The notes under the pieces: model-generated
The model's input: only the letters and a program-made list of their open reading frames with translations
What the model was told of the DNA's origin: nothing
Database searches by the model: none
Program-made: the position numbers and the translations under genes
Assembly: GCA_002005505.1 (NCBI GenBank)
Contig: KV908548.1
Coordinates: forward strand, 28,501-92,500
Source of the DNA: Botryococcus braunii
Lineage: Eukaryota > Chlorophyta > Trebouxiophyceae
Direction of reading: 5' to 3'
Length of the DNA stretch: 64,000 nt
Shown: positions 20,053-31,499 of the stretch, one piece after another
Layout of the letters: each line of letters begins with the position of its first letter
Numbering within the stretch: position 1 is the first letter of the stretch

Positions 20053-20956
20053 CTAGCCCTCCCAGCTATCAAGCCCGTGAGAGAGTTTGTAGGGTGACAA
20101 AAGGCTATCACAAGTACCTACCAAGTTGCTCTCTGGCTCCCAAGAGTTATGCTCTGCGCCATATCCTTCCCATTTGATGAGGTGTTTGAAAGTAGGTTTC
20201 CCTTTCCTACTCCCGGTTTTCATGTGGGCCAAGATGGCCTCAACCTCATAATTAACTTCCCCATCAATGATAAGTGGCAAGGGAGGAGGGGGGTTCCGTC
20301 CCGGAACGTACTTCCGCAAGGAAGGTACATGTATAACATTGTGCCATTTCACATGGGATGGAAAGGAGAGCTTGTAGGCAACAGGGCTGATGACTTTGAC
20401 AATTGAGAAAGGGCCAATCCACTTGGGTAGCAATTTTCTGCACAGTGTGGATTTGAGGCCAGCGTTTCGGGTCGAAAACAACACTTTATCACCCACAGCA
20501 AAAGAAATGTCCCGTCTGCCCTTATTGTAATGTTTTTGCTGTGCCTCTTGTGCTAAAGCAATATGCTTCTTTGCATTCTCCCAAGCGACAACTCTGTCTT
20601 GGGCGGCTTTCAACAATATGTTTGCATCATGCAAATGAGAGGCTAGCAGGGCAGAAGTGCCAGGAGCACTAGGGGGACTTGGCAGATCGTTTGCTAATGA
20701 CCCGGGGACTCGGGGATGCCTGCCAAAATTGACAAAGAAGGGTGTCGATTTGATGCTGTGTTGGTATGCGTTATTGATTGCAAGTTGCGCTGCAGGGATA
20801 AAGGTGTCCCAGTCAGAACCCCTTGGGGACACTTTGTGAACCCCTTGGGTTCACAAAGTGTCTTAGCATGTCTTCCACTACCCTATTCATGCGTTCGGTT
20901 TGTCATCCGTCTGAGGATGGTAAGGTGAGGACATGCACTGTTTGATCCCAATGGAT
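20053..20956 (-). pseudogene. Gypsy gamma integrase C-terminus with intact chromodomain
   Basis: The minus-strand frame starts in the integrase catalytic core right after the copia insertion (GIKQCMSSPYHPQTD). After one frame change near 20.85 kb it continues through the integrase C-terminal region to a chromodomain (NYEVEAILAHM, HLIKWEGYGAEHNSWEPE). The chromodomain looks full length. The preceding residues, ending T-W-C-K-S, are encoded at 39.90 kb on the other strand. Confidence 0.85.
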
Positions 20957-20958
20957 TT

Positions 20959-21682
20959 TGTACAATTCTGAACTCGGCGTTTCCTGTATGTCCCGGCACG
21001 AAGGGTGTTTAGCTCGGTTGGATCTCTTGCTGTGTGTCGAGAAGCAAGCAGAGTCCGACTGTGAATCGACACTTGAGGCAACTGATCAGAGATAAGCACC
21101 CGGAGTGCTCTTTCAGTCCCAAACAAGTCATTACATTGCTTCTTGCTTTCTCTCACTACTCAGGAATTCAAACTACCTATTCTACATATCGCCAGATAGT
21201 TCGCATTACCGTTGTTCGATGAGTCAAGCATTAGCAATATTCTAATACTCTTATCTAGACCTCTTCCTAATCAACCGTTCCTGATTGTCGTCTCATATTA
21301 CTGCACTTTACCTGTATGTCCCGGCACGAAGGGTGTTTAGCTCGGTTGGATCTCTTGCTGTGTGTCGAGAAGCAAGCAGAGTCCGACTGTGAATAGACAC
21401 TTCAGGCAACTGATCAGAGATAAGCACCCGGAGTGCTCTTTCAGTCCCAAACAAGTGTCTAGCCCTTCATGCCGGCTGCATATATCCTTCTTGCAAGACC
21501 GCGTAGAATTACCTCACGCTATTTAATCTAAGTGGAATTAGTCTAGATCAATTATGGCAGAACTCTAGAGTTCTGCCATTCATTACTCAACCTACTAATT
21601 GTTCTCTGTGATCCTTCAGGAAAAACAGGCCACTATTACTCTTCTGAGGGAAAGTCACTCATGTTCTTTTACTATTATAACA
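20959..21682 (-). repeat. A-type 3' LTR of element 2
   Basis: 724 bp, the same length as the A-type LTR at 39907-40630. It contains the doubled ~145-bp module. The minus-strand start is TGTTATAATAG and the end is AATTGTACA. Confidence 0.93.
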
Positions 21683-23160
21683 CTTCCCCTTGACTTTTCC
21701 TAACAAAAACTTGGCCAGTCCCAGAGCCTCACGATGCCCCTGAAATACTTGCCTTGTTAAAGGCTTTGTGAATATATCCGCCACATTCCTCGCAGAGGGA
21801 ACGTATTTCACATCAACTTGACCTAGTGCAATAGCCTCCCGCGCAAAGTGGAAGCTGATAGCAATATGCTTAGTGTGCTTAGAGAACACTGGATTTCTGA
21901 GATGATTGATGCATCCCTGATTATCACAGTGAATCTTGACAATCCATGGGGATATCCCAATTTCCTCAAGAAACCCCTTCATCCAATTGGCCTCTTTGAC
22001 AGCTGCACTTGCCGCCATGAACTCAGCTTCTACAGTGGATGTGGCAACTGCAGACTGCTTCTTGCTCCCCCAAACTACAGCTCCACCAAACACTCGGATG
22101 ACATACCCTGTAGTGGAAAACCGATGATCTTGGTCCCCACCATAATCTGCATCAACAAAACCCTCTAGCTCTGTGTCCTTCCCTCCAAGGACCAAAACGA
22201 GATCTCTGGTTGCCTTAAGATATTTCAACACTCTCATGGCTTCATTCCAGTGAGCAGTAGTAGGGGTATTCCTGTACCTGGAAAGCACTCCCACAGCCTG
22301 TGAAATATCAGGCCTAGTGGTATTTGCAATGTACAACAGTGACCCAACCAGTTCACAGTACCTGTGTCCTGGTGGCAGAGGGCTCCCAGCACCAATGCTG
22401 TCACTGTTGTCCTTGGACATAGGCCTCTGTGTGGCTACAAAATCTTTAGTCATAGGGGTGTCAAGTCCCACAGACTCCAGATCCAGCCCAAATTTCTCAA
22501 CCAGTGCATCAATCTTAGGGATGCAGCTCAAAGAAATTAGCCCTTTATCCCTATCTCTCATCACTTGGCAGCCCAAAAAATCTTTTACCTCTCCCAAATC
22601 ATGAATGGTGAACTCTTGCTTGAGCAAACCCTTCACTCTCTCAATCTCTCCCATGCCGTTGGAAACTATCAGCAGATCATCAACATAAATCAACACAAAT
22701 GACTTTCCTCCATCTACTGAACACTTCACATATACACCAGCATCACTCTTGCACACTTCATAGCCCATGGTGTGCAGCTTCTCATTAAGGGTCTTATGCC
22801 ATGCCCTTGGTGCTTGCTTCAGGCCATACAATGCCTTCTTCAAGCGACACACTGTGTTACCATCCCCATTTTCAAACCCAGGAGGTTGTGTGACATAAAC
22901 CTCCTCCTCTAATTCTCCATTTAGGAAAGCAGTCTTGACATCCACCTGGTGAATTTCAAGACCTTCTTGTGCAGCAACTGACAGTAAAGCTCTCCTAGAT
23001 CCATAACTGCTAGTTGGTGCAAAGACCTCCATGACATCTACTCCAGGAATTTGCCTGCATCCTTGAGCCACCAGCCTAGCCTTGAACCTCAGCACATTGC
23101 CATGGGCATCCATTTTCACTGAAAAAATCCAATGAACTGGAATTACTTTATGGCCACGAG
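21659..23160 (-). pseudogene. Element 2 reverse transcriptase and RNase H
   Basis: An open frame covers the RT from HWIFSVKMDAHG through YVDDLLIV, and RNase H (VDADYGGDQDHRF, HCDNQGC, ADIFTKPL). It is cut off from the upstream frame by a TGA at about 23162 where element 3 has Arg. The normal stop after AKF has become TTA, so the frame runs through the purine tract and 24 bases into the LTR, adding about 15 residues. Catalytic motifs are retained. Confidence 0.9.
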
Positions 23161-23161
23161 G

Positions 23162-26100
23162 TCAAGGGATATACTCCATGACCTCGTGGGCATCTAAAGA
23201 ATTCTGCTCCTCTTGCATAGCAGCCTTCCAATATTCCCACTGTGGGGACTTCTGTGCCTCCTTCAAACTGGAAGGCACACTAATTTTCCCAAACCGCACC
23301 CCTGTGTGCTTCCCCTGATCTGGCTTACTCTCACTCTCTCTTTCACCCACTACTCTTTCGCTGAATGTCGCCGCACTGCACACGGGTGCAGTTTCTGATT
23401 TTCCTCGCTGCTCTCTCTCTCTCTCTGAGACTCACAGTTTGCCCTTTCGAGCTTACTGCTTCGCACCCTCACATCATCCTCCCAGACACAGGTACCTCTC
23501 GGAAAGCTCTTGTAATCAGGCAAATTAGCACACTGTCCAAGCTTCCGATTCACCTCCTCATTCACACTCTTACATGACTGACGCTGTTCAGTCTCATCAG
23601 AGCTCTCACAGGCAATTGAACCACTCTGCACAGCTTGGGCACTTGGTCTGTCTTAGTGTTGTGCCCATGTCTCTCTCTCTCTCTGTCTGCTCCCCACCAA
23701 ACATGAGCGCTGGGGCGCAGGCCTAGCAGCACGCTCACAAGCATCGCCCAAACTGGTGTGGCTGGCACCACATTGTCCTTGGGCATCACAGATAGAACTC
23801 ACGTCTCTAACATTTCCCTCAGGCACTGAACAGGTCCCACCCATGCATCTCAGCTCACTCGGACCATCTTCAGTCTGTTTAGAGACTGTCCCCCTCTCAT
23901 CACTCACAATTGAAACAAGTCTCTCTAGCACCTGACCCAAATCCTGCACTTCCCCTGGTCCCTGTGACTTAATGTCACCTTCAGTCAGCCCCTCTCTCTC
24001 ACAACTCTCTCCCTTATCCTGTGCCAGCAAGATTTCTCGAGCAGCAGCTCGTTGCTCATAGCGTTGAGCCCGAGACAGTCCATCCAGAGGTGGAATTGCA
24101 GTCGCAGGAGGAGTATTCCGGAGTGACTGCTGTGCTCGCTCCAGGGTCCGTTGATGCTGCCCACTATCAGAGCTTCCTCGCGCAAGTTGCTGAAGTGTTT
24201 CCAGTACTCCGGACTGGTCCAGATCCAGCCGAAGTGGTTCCTCACTTGGTCCAGGAGCATTTTCTGGAGTGCCCTTCTCTTGGGAAGGCTTTCCCTGACT
24301 TGCAGGCTCGGTTGCAGCCTGATCAGGGGGTCCTGGGAGGGTGCTGTCAGGTCTGCCGCTGGGGCAGGGAGCGCTGATAGCCTGATTCCGAGTGCTGCAC
24401 TGAGGTGAAGGAGCTGCCGGGTAGCTGAGGTGCTGTTGGGCTGGCAAACCTTCAGGATATGAGAACTGATGTGGCTGGTCAGGGTGAATGGACATTCCCA
24501 CCCGAGAGGCTCCTCGGATGTGTTCCACAAATTGGACATCTCTGCTCTCTCTCCAGACTCCCCCTCCCAGATAAATACGATATGCCTTGGACACCGGGGA
24601 ATAACCAGTGAACATGCTAGGCACAGCCTTTGGTGCAAATGCCCCCCTCTGTTGATCAGGCACATGCACAAATGCCAGGCATCCCCAAGTACGAAGAAGT
24701 GATACGTCTGGTTTGTATCCCATGAATAATTCACAGGGAGTGAGAGGCCTGCCTGTACTGGGTCCCATGTTCAGGAGGATGCAGGCTGTCTCTAGGGCCT
24801 CTTTCCACATGACTGGACTGGCACCTGCAAAGTTGAGGAGGGTTCTGGTTCGCTCCTTCAAGGTCCTGTTGGCTCGCTCTGCAATCCCGTTCTGCTGAGG
24901 AGTATAGGGTGCAGACATCTCCAGCTTAGTGCCCTGAGACACACAGAACTCCTTGAATCTGGAATTAATAAATTCTGTGCCTCTGTCACACCGAATGCAC
25001 TTGACAGTGGTCCCTCTTTCTGTCTGCCAAAATAGAATCAGGTCCCGGATAACTGAGGCAATGACATCCTTTGACTTTACTGGTAGGACAGCTTTCCATC
25101 CAGATGCCTCATCAGTTACAGTCACCCAAAAACGTTCCCCAGAGATTGCTGCTGGTGAAATGGGGCCCACAGTGTCAATATGAATTCTGTCAAGGGGGTT
25201 CACTGCGGGTCTAGAGCTTTCGCCAAAGGAAGGACGAGCATGCTTCCCCTCAATGCAAGCTTCACAATATTTGGGGCAATTCTCACAGGGGGAAAGGTGA
25301 GTGTCCAGGCCAGTGACCAGTTGCTCAGTGGACAGGCGGTGCATCCATGGTTCTCCTGGGTGTCCCATTCGACTGTGCCACAAAAAACGTTTGGCACAGT
25401 CATGCTTCTGGCTTCTGGCCTGTCTCTTCTTCAAAGCAGCTGTTACTGGACAAGGAGACTTATTTGCAGTCACTGGCAGACAGTTGTGGATATAGTACAG
25501 GCCATTCTCTGAGTGCACAGACATTTTCCACCCATTTGGACCAGACACAGCTGTAAATGCTCCCACTCTGTCTGTGACGAAGCATGCTCCATCACGAAGC
25601 GCAGCAGATACTGACAGGATATTAGTTGTGGCCGAGGGAACACACTGAACATGGTGAAGCCACAGTGGAATGTGCTGAGGGGAAATGAGACACACTGATC
25701 CAGTTGCAATAATTCCTCCTGTGGCATCTGATGTGGCTAGATGGAGAGGGATAGGGTTGGCATGTATGGTAGGGGCATACAGCAGGTCCAGACTGTTAAC
25801 CAAATGGACTGAGGCTCCACTATCCACTAGCCAGGACTGTTTGGACTGTTTGTTGTGAGCAGCATCCAGCACATTATAGGACACCACGTATGGCGTACCT
25901 TCAGAGGGAGGTGAGGGAGGACCAGGAGGTGGGTGCAGCAGTGGGAAAGCTCCAGCTCCAGGGAAAGCATGCTGTACCGAGGGGGGAGGCTGAGGGACTC
26001 CAGGGAATTGTCCTGGAGGCCACATGCCAGCCAGCTGCTGTACTGCTGCCACCACGTTCCTCTGGGTCTCTGCATCTCTCTGTCTCTTGCGGCAGTCTCT

Positions 26101-26937
26101 CCAAAAGTGCCCCTTTTTGTGGCAATAGTTGCAAGTCCCCCGTACCTCCGATTTTACTTCTGAATCAGCTGGCGGCTTAGGCTGTGGCACTGCACAGGCA
26201 GCTGGAACTGGAACTGCAGCAGGTGCAGGTGGTTGGGCCAGCATGACCACAACAAGCTGGTCTCCATCATCGTTGTAACCAGAAGCTTCAGCTGTAGTGG
26301 TGATGAGGTCTGCCACCTGATCTTGTGGGTGGGCAACTGCAGTGGGAAGAAGTCCGGGAGGATTGGCCGCAGCTGGCAATCCCTGCACTATCTGAGTGGC
26401 CACATGACCATCCAGAAGGTCATGTCCATTGCGCTTCAGGCAGCCCTTGAGATTGATCATTCTGGAGACATATTGGGATATTGTTTCACCACGCTTCATG
26501 CCTTTGGCCATCTCCTTCAGCCAGTCTGCATTGGCTTGAGTGTTATACCCCCCCACAAACTTTCTGCAGATGAAAACATATGCATCATATGCTGATGGCT
26601 TGGCTGACAATTCCCCCAACCATTCTTCCGGAACTGATTCATAGATTAACAGCATAGCTACAGCATTGTGGATGGATCCAGGCATAGCTGATTGGATGGC
26701 AGGCAGGGAGCCTTTAGCACTATTTGCAGCAGTGAATGCATGATCCCACACCACGAAGTTCTGACCCTGTCTCAGTAGCTTGATGTGTACCATTACTTGG
26801 GTGGCTATGACCTTGGGAAGGATATCTCCCTCACCCCTTGACGTGCTGGGCGTGCACGGACTTCGCGTGGGAGATGAAGTAGACTCTTCCTCTGCTGACC
26901 GCGGTTCTTCACTGGTGCTGGCGCCCTTCTTAGCCAT
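23162..26937 (-). pseudogene. Element 2 gag-protease-integrase with premature stops
   Basis: From an ATG at 26937 an open frame of 1094 codons runs through gag, zinc knuckle CNYCHKKGHFWRDC, protease WLVDSGASVHLV and integrase (HSRMGHPGEPW, DTVGPISPAAI, CDRGTEF, PQQNGIAERANR). It stops at 23653 where a C-to-T change turns the CAA of element 3 into TAA. The same frame continues to about 23350. From there the conserved pre-RT segment (KHTGVRFGKISVPSSL) is in a different frame. The element cannot make a complete Pol. Confidence 0.92.
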
Positions 26938-26955
26938 GCTGCTGAACTCTGGTTA

Positions 26956-27480
26956 TCAGTCGTGTGGTTCGGAGATCTTTGAGTCTCCGTCTTCGTCCTC
27001 GCTTTCTGGTTCTGTGCACCACTCCTCAGGGCTGTACCCCTTTATGCTTCCCAATAAGGAGATAAGGAAGTCTTCGTCAAACGAAGCAAGAGCCGTCTCC
27101 ACTGCGGTGTAGGCCGCCTTTTCTGCCCAGAATTCCTCCTTGTTTGGGTCTCCTATCTGCTGCAGGTGCCTTTCGAATAGTGCCCGCGTGACGAAGCCTG
27201 GGTCACCGTTGATAAAGGAACACTCCCAGGCTGTAACTTTGTAGGCAGGGTAGACTGGGAATCTTTGTTTGAACCACTGTGGCGGGTCGAGTCTGCCCTG
27301 TCCGTATGCGCGGCTGACAAAATCCTTTACAATAAATGCTCGTTCTTCAGGTGTTCTCGGTCCAGTCTCTCCACCTGCTCTCCTCAGACTGTCATAAGTA
27401 GGTGGTGGTGGAGGTGGTTGTTGTCTCAAATGTCTTGTAGAGCCTGTCGCCATACGGCCGCTCTGTCTTGTTCGTCCCAT
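26956..27480 (-). CDS. ORF0 of element 2 (174 aa)
   Basis: Open from the ATG at 27480 (MGRTRQSGRMATG) to a stop 18 bases before the gag ATG. Features shared with the other ORF0 copies: a basic, proline-rich N-terminus (QPPPPPPTYD), RTPEERAFIVKDFV, PPQWFKQRFPVYPAYK, SFINGDPGFVTRALFERH, and an acidic end (ESEDEDGDSK). The frame is intact although gag-pol in the same element is broken. Function unknown. Confidence 0.78.
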   Translation of the reverse strand: MGRTRQSGRMATGSTRHLRQQPPPPPPTYDSLRRAGGETGPRTPEERAFIVKDFVSRAYGQGRLDPPQWFKQRFPVYPAYKVTAWECSFINGDPGFVTRALFERHLQQIGDPNKEEFWAEKAAYTAVETALASFDEDFLISLLGSIKGYSPEEWCTEPESEDEDGDSKISEPHD

Positions 27481-27530
27481 CGTAGCTCCTTGTGCTCGGA
27501 TTCCACATCTCAAGAGCTCAGCATAGAGTT

Positions 27531-27545
27531 GGTGGGCCCATAACC
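27531..27545 (-). other. Half-tRNA primer-binding site of element 2
   Basis: GGTGGGCCCATAACC on the plus strand. On the minus strand this is the same 15-base site as in element 1, directly next to the LTR. Confidence 0.85.
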
Positions 27546-28276
27546 TGTACAATTCTGAACTCGGCGTTTCCTGTATGTCCCGGCACGAAGGGTGTTTAGT
27601 CCGGCGACACTCTTGTTGTATGTCGGTTAACAAGCACTGGCGACTGTGAGTGAGATGACTTGACTGGCAACAGTTGAACGACAAACACCCGAAGTGCTTT
27701 TGATGTCCCAATCAAGTCTTACAATGCTTATTGCTCTCTCTCATCACTCAGCAATTCAAACTACTCTATCTACGAAGTTACTGATAGTCTGCATTACCGA
27801 TGTCCGATGAGCTAAAACAGTAGCACCTTTCTAATACACATTCTCTAGACCCTTTCCTAATCCATTGTTCTTGTGCACGTACTGTCATGACAACAGTTTA
27901 CCTGTATGACCCGGCACGAGGGTGTTTAGTCTGGCGACACTCTTGTTGTATGTCGGTTAACAAGCAGTGGCGACTGTGAGTGAGATGACTTGACTGGCAA
28001 CAGTTGAACGACAAACACCCGAAGTACTTTTGATGTCCCAATCAAGTGCCTCATCCCTTCGAGCCAGGAGCATATAGCCTTTCGAGCAAACCGTGTCTGA
28101 TTACTTCATCCTCCCTCATCAGCGTAAAATTGGTCTAGATTGGTTCTGGCAGAACTCCTAGGTTCTGCCACCTATAACTCATTCTAATGAGTGTTCTCAC
28201 TGGTAATTGGAGCTGATCTGGCCACCATTACTCTTCTGAGGGAAAGGCACCAAAATGTTCTTTCACTATTATAACA
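27546..28276 (-). repeat. Hybrid 5' LTR of element 2 (B-type body, A-type U5 tail)
   Basis: 731 bp. From 27600 rightward it matches the B-type LTR at 46505-47234. From 27546 to 27578 it carries the A-type bases (AA at 27558-27559, T at 27578), and AA at 27588-27589 is also A-type. The switch point is one side of the inversion crossover. Confidence 0.88.
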
Positions 28277-28625
28277 GGAAGGTACTTGCTTTCAGCCGTC
28301 AGGAGCTTATCCGTGTGTAGATGCTCATTGACAGATCAACATGTAACGGAACTGGTTTGGAAAGAGCTTGGGCACATAATGATGCCAGTCTTGTTCATGC
28401 AGTTGCATGTGTCTAAAGAGAAGACCGTCGCCAAGGACTGTAGCTGGAGAGGCACGAACTTACGACCTGTCTGCTTGCTTACAGGATACGCCACTGCCCA
28501 TAACCTTTTACAGGGTTGTGGGCCCACGCCCTTCCAGCTGAGCCAAGGGCAGACAGGAGTGCATGGCATCATCGGATGCATCTGTACTGGGTTTTCCACG
28601 GACTCGCCTGACGGCACGAACAAGT
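28277..28625 (+). mobile_element. 3' part of a family C copia LTR, primer site and internal stub
   Basis: 28277-28512 is the U5-side half of a copia LTR. Its 133-bp module (28352-28484) ends CTTACAG followed by GATACGCC. The LTR ends TTTTACA and is followed by GGGTTGTGGGCCCAC, the half-tRNA site with one change. The internal region stops at about 28625. The U3-side half of the same LTR is at 47240-47704 in opposite orientation, because copia element B inserted into it before the inversion. Confidence 0.8.
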
Positions 28626-28639
28626 AAAAAACGTCTGGG

Positions 28640-29745
28640 GTTAAGAAATGGGACAGTATGGGACGGGGATGGGGCCCCGTCCCATATGGTCCATTGGACC
28701 TCGACAGGGATGCGGCTCGTCCCATCCCCGTCAAGTATTGGCCGCCAAATTGGGACAAAGATGGGTGAGCCCCATCCCGGTCGAGGTCCTATGGACCGTA
28801 TGTGACGGGTACCTGTGTGTCAATATTTGACCACCCCAGATGGAACCTGAACTGATAAGCCCCATCCCTGTCGAGGTCCCATGGGCCGGGTTGGTCGGGT
28901 GCGTTTGTGTCAATTATGGGCCGCCTTGGATGGGACCTGAACTGATGAGCCCCATTCGGGCCGTATTGGACGGGTTCCTGTGTGTCAATTTTGGACCGCC
29001 TTGCATAGGACCAGAACTAAGAAGCCCCATCCGGGTCGAGGTCCCATGGGCCGTATGGGTCGGCTACATGTGTGTCAATATTGGATAGCCCCATATCCGA
29101 CTTGAAATGATGAGCCCCATCCCGGTCAAGGTCCCATGGGCCGGGTTGGTCGGGTGCGTTTGTGTCAATTATGGGCCGCCTTGGATGGGACCTGAACTGA
29201 TGAGCCCCATTCGGGTCGAGGTTCCATGGGCCGTACTGGACAGGTACGTGTGTGTCAATTTTAAACTGCCTTGCATGGGACCTGAACCAAGAAGCCCCAT
29301 CCGGGTCGAGGTCCCATGGGCCGTATTGGCCGGGTACATGTGTGTCAATATTGGACCGCCCCAGATGGTACCTGAATTGAGGAGCCCCATCCCGGTCGAG
29401 GTCCCATGGGCCGTACTGGTCGGGTACCTGTGTGTCAGTTTTGGACCACCTCGGTTGGGACCCAAATTGACGAGCCTCATCCCGGTTGAGGTTCTATGGG
29501 CCGGATTGGTCGGGTACATTTGTGGTAGTTATGGGCCGCCTTGGATGGGATGTGAATTGACGAGCCCCATCTCTGTCGAGGTTCTATGGGCCGGATCGGA
29601 CGGCTACATTTCCTGTCAGTTTTGGACAGGCTTGGATGGGACAGGGCTTGGATGGGACAGGCTTAGATGGAACAGCAATTGACGAGCCCCATTCTGGTCG
29701 ACTTTTCACGGGCCCGAGACGAACGGGAATGTTGATTCTTAACCC
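28640..29745 (+). repeat. 90-bp minisatellite, about 11 units
   Basis: Units centred on GAGCCCCATC, GGTCGAGG and CCATGGGCC recur at about 28858, 28948, 29020, 29112, 29202, 29292, 29381, 29472 and 29562, mostly 90-91 bp apart. Because 90 is a multiple of 3, one plus-strand frame stays open for 191 codons as a 30-residue repeat (SPI-x-VEVPWA, GPP-x-MGPEL). I regard that as a by-product, not a gene. The head of the array shares a motif with the repeat at 3.13 kb. Confidence 0.85.
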
Positions 29746-30885
29746 ATGAATTCTACGGTCCTTTTTATGTCGTGTTTGTTGCTACATAGTCCAGATATAT
29801 GTTGACTGCTTATACAGTCATAAAACAAGAGCGAGCAAGGAGTGTTTGAAAGGGCAGCCGCACAATGAATCACATTTGCATCGTCATAGATTACATGTTG
29901 CAACAAGTGTGTTGCAATGAAAATGTTGTCGTGCTTGTTAACGACGCATTGTGAAGGTTTGGTGTTCCCTCCCGTTTGTCCCATTAAACTGAACAGTCGG
30001 CTTCCGTGATATCCAATACAAAAAATAGTTGAAAATAATCTCTGGTGTCCATGCGACATAACGCTTTCTACATTGAGATGCAATGCTATTACCATGCAAC
30101 AACTACTAGTACTTACACTATATAGTATATATATAATGCCAAATATGTTCTTGGCATATACACCAGAGCAAAACTCGAACGAAAACCAATGACCACGACT
30201 GAGCACAAATTGCTAGACTCCTAGCAGTTCTATACTTGATGAACAATGGCGTATACGCCTTTTCCCGTGAGCTGCCCTACGGAGAATTCTTTCGAAAGGT
30301 CTTGTTGCCCTTGGTAAGATGGATGTGAGCCGTAGCTCAATTGCCACATTCTGATTGGTGGTCGAGCAAGGGATTGAAGAGTGAATTCATACCTATGACA
30401 GTGCCCCGTTGTACAGAATCTACCTAAGAAGATAATGAAGGCGTTACCACAAAACCCAAGCTCAGATAAACAGCGATCCGGATCGGTTCGATGAGAATCG
30501 CTTTTCAACTGTCGTGGCGCCGGCGTGGTGAAAAACCTGGAAAGGATGGGGTGGTGAAAAAAACCTGCTAGAGGTAGGCTATCTTGTTTATTGTATGCAA
30601 GGTGTCAATAGTTCATTCTGCTGATCCAGAGCAGGATCCTCGAAGAATAATAATAATTGTCTTAGAGGACATCCTGATTTTTTTCATGGCGTCCAAGTTA
30701 AAAGCTTGGGTCCATAGATGGTCCCTTGCATTATTGTCTGACTTCTGAAATGGAGTCCCTACGAACCATAACAATGACTTAAAAAGCGTGCTCTGTGAAG
30801 TTGAAGCCGGGCATGCAACTGAGATTGAATGCACAATGGCAATGGGAAGCAGGTCACCTTAAGGAAGCTTCCATTGTCGATGTTA
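29746..30885. other. Unassigned sequence downstream of host gene 2 (in inverted orientation)
   Basis: Before the inversion this lay just 3' of host gene 2, which is transcribed on the current minus strand here. No convincing coding exon was found. An open minus frame at 29739-30206 has no recognisable motifs. Confidence 0.4.
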
Positions 30886-30915
30886 TCAAACGTTTAGGTC
30901 TCTCGGCACTACGGG
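30886..30915 (-). CDS. Host gene 2, 3' end of the last coding exon
   Basis: Joined across the composite insertion, the frame from 37390 continues here and ends at TGA (30886-30888), about ten codons after the insertion point. Bases 30911-30915 (ACGGG) are the left copy of the target duplication. Confidence 0.5.
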   Translation of the reverse strand, partial: PVVPRDLNV

Positions 30916-31499
30916 TGTAACGACTATCGGGCGATCTCCGATAGTCGGAGCCCTACTTAACCGCTGAGCAATGCCGATAAACACCGATCGCACCTTTTAG
31001 GCACGTGGCACACCCGGCCTAGTTGGTAGGATTCCTCCGAGGGACCTCGCAGTCCCGGGTACGAATCCCGGTCATTACATTTGGTATCTGCGAGCAGGAA
31101 ACCCATTTTCCTCTCGCATTGCGATCACGCGGTGCGACGCGCCTGCCCACAAGGGGGATGGGATTCCAGGCCGTAACATCCGGACGCAATCTTCCAACGG
31201 ACCCTCTGTAACGGACAGTCCTTATCCATGGGCTCACTCACCAACCACCACCCACGTGTAGGGCACGTGGACCATCCACCAATTCTCCGTTCCCAGGCAC
31301 AATCGAGGACGATTGTGGTCTAAGAGGGGGAGAAATGTAACGACTATCGGGCGATGCCCGATAGTCGGAGCCCTACTTAACCGCTGAGCAATGCCGATAA
31401 ACACCGATCGTACCTTTTAGGCACGTGGCACACCCGGCCTAGTTGGTAGGATTCCTCCGAGGGACCTCGCAGTCCCGGGTACGAATCCCGGTCGTTACA
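30916..31499 (+). mobile_element. TRIM alpha, 584 bp, part of a composite insertion
   Basis: Two 164-bp LTRs (30916-31079 and 31336-31499; start TGTAACGACTATCG, end TTACA) flank 256 bp of non-coding sequence. A primer site TGGTATC-GCGA follows the left LTR and a purine tract AAGAGGGGGAGAAA precedes the right LTR. Unusually, the right LTR is followed by another primer site (TGGTATCGGCGACC) rather than by the target duplication. The left flank ACGGG has its partner at 37390-37394, beyond gypsy beta. Confidence 0.85.
31011..31079 (+). promoter_or_regulatory. tRNA-like segment in the alpha LTR (second copy 31431-31499)
   Basis: GGCCTAGTTGG (31016-31026) resembles a tRNA D-arm/A box. GGTACGAATCC (31058-31068) differs from a B box at one base. 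The latter sits in a perfect T-arm: stem CCGGG/CCCGG (31055-31059 and 31067-31071) with a 7-base loop TACGAAT. The segment forms the U5 end of the LTR, directly before the primer site. Confidence 0.6.

Larger units (their letters stand above)
19143..20958 (-). mobile_element. 3' half of chromodomain gypsy element gamma
   Basis: A 289-bp LTR (19143-19431; minus-strand start TGTAACGGTC, end GTACTACA), a C-run polypurine tract (19432-19449, minus-strand purines) and the end of integrase plus chromodomain. Its partner, the 5' LTR with the RNase H and integrase start, is at 38138-39906 on the plus strand. The outer flank here is CATAT (19138-19142). The outer flank of the partner LTR is ATATG (38133-38137), the reverse complement, as expected for one target duplication whose two copies were separated by inversion. 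Confidence 0.85.
20959..28276 (-). mobile_element. Copia element 2: A-type internal region with hybrid LTR set
   Basis: Minus-strand element with its 3' LTR at 20959-21682 (724 bp, A type) and 5' LTR at 27546-28276 (731 bp, B type except for an A-type tail at 27546-27578). Flanking pentamers are GATTT on the left and GGAAG on the right; they do not match each other. They match the flanks of element 3 as reverse complements (AAATC at 39902-39906 and CTTCC at 47235-47239). This is therefore the product of an inversion between two separately inserted elements. The purine tract lies at 21683-21698. Confidence 0.93.

Noticed and set aside
20959..28276. Element 2 as a simple insertion with mismatched LTRs from a recombinant RNA
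   Set aside because: Its flanking pentamers do not match each other but match those of element 3 as reverse complements, and gypsy gamma and host gene 2 are split accordingly.
29107..29682. 191-residue protein with 30-residue repeats
   Set aside because: It comes from a 90-bp minisatellite whose period is a multiple of 3; conservation is at DNA level and the units outside this frame are equally similar.
29739..30206. A 155-residue minus-strand gene
   Set aside because: Composition and lack of motifs are those of a chance frame; the region lies downstream of the host gene stop.
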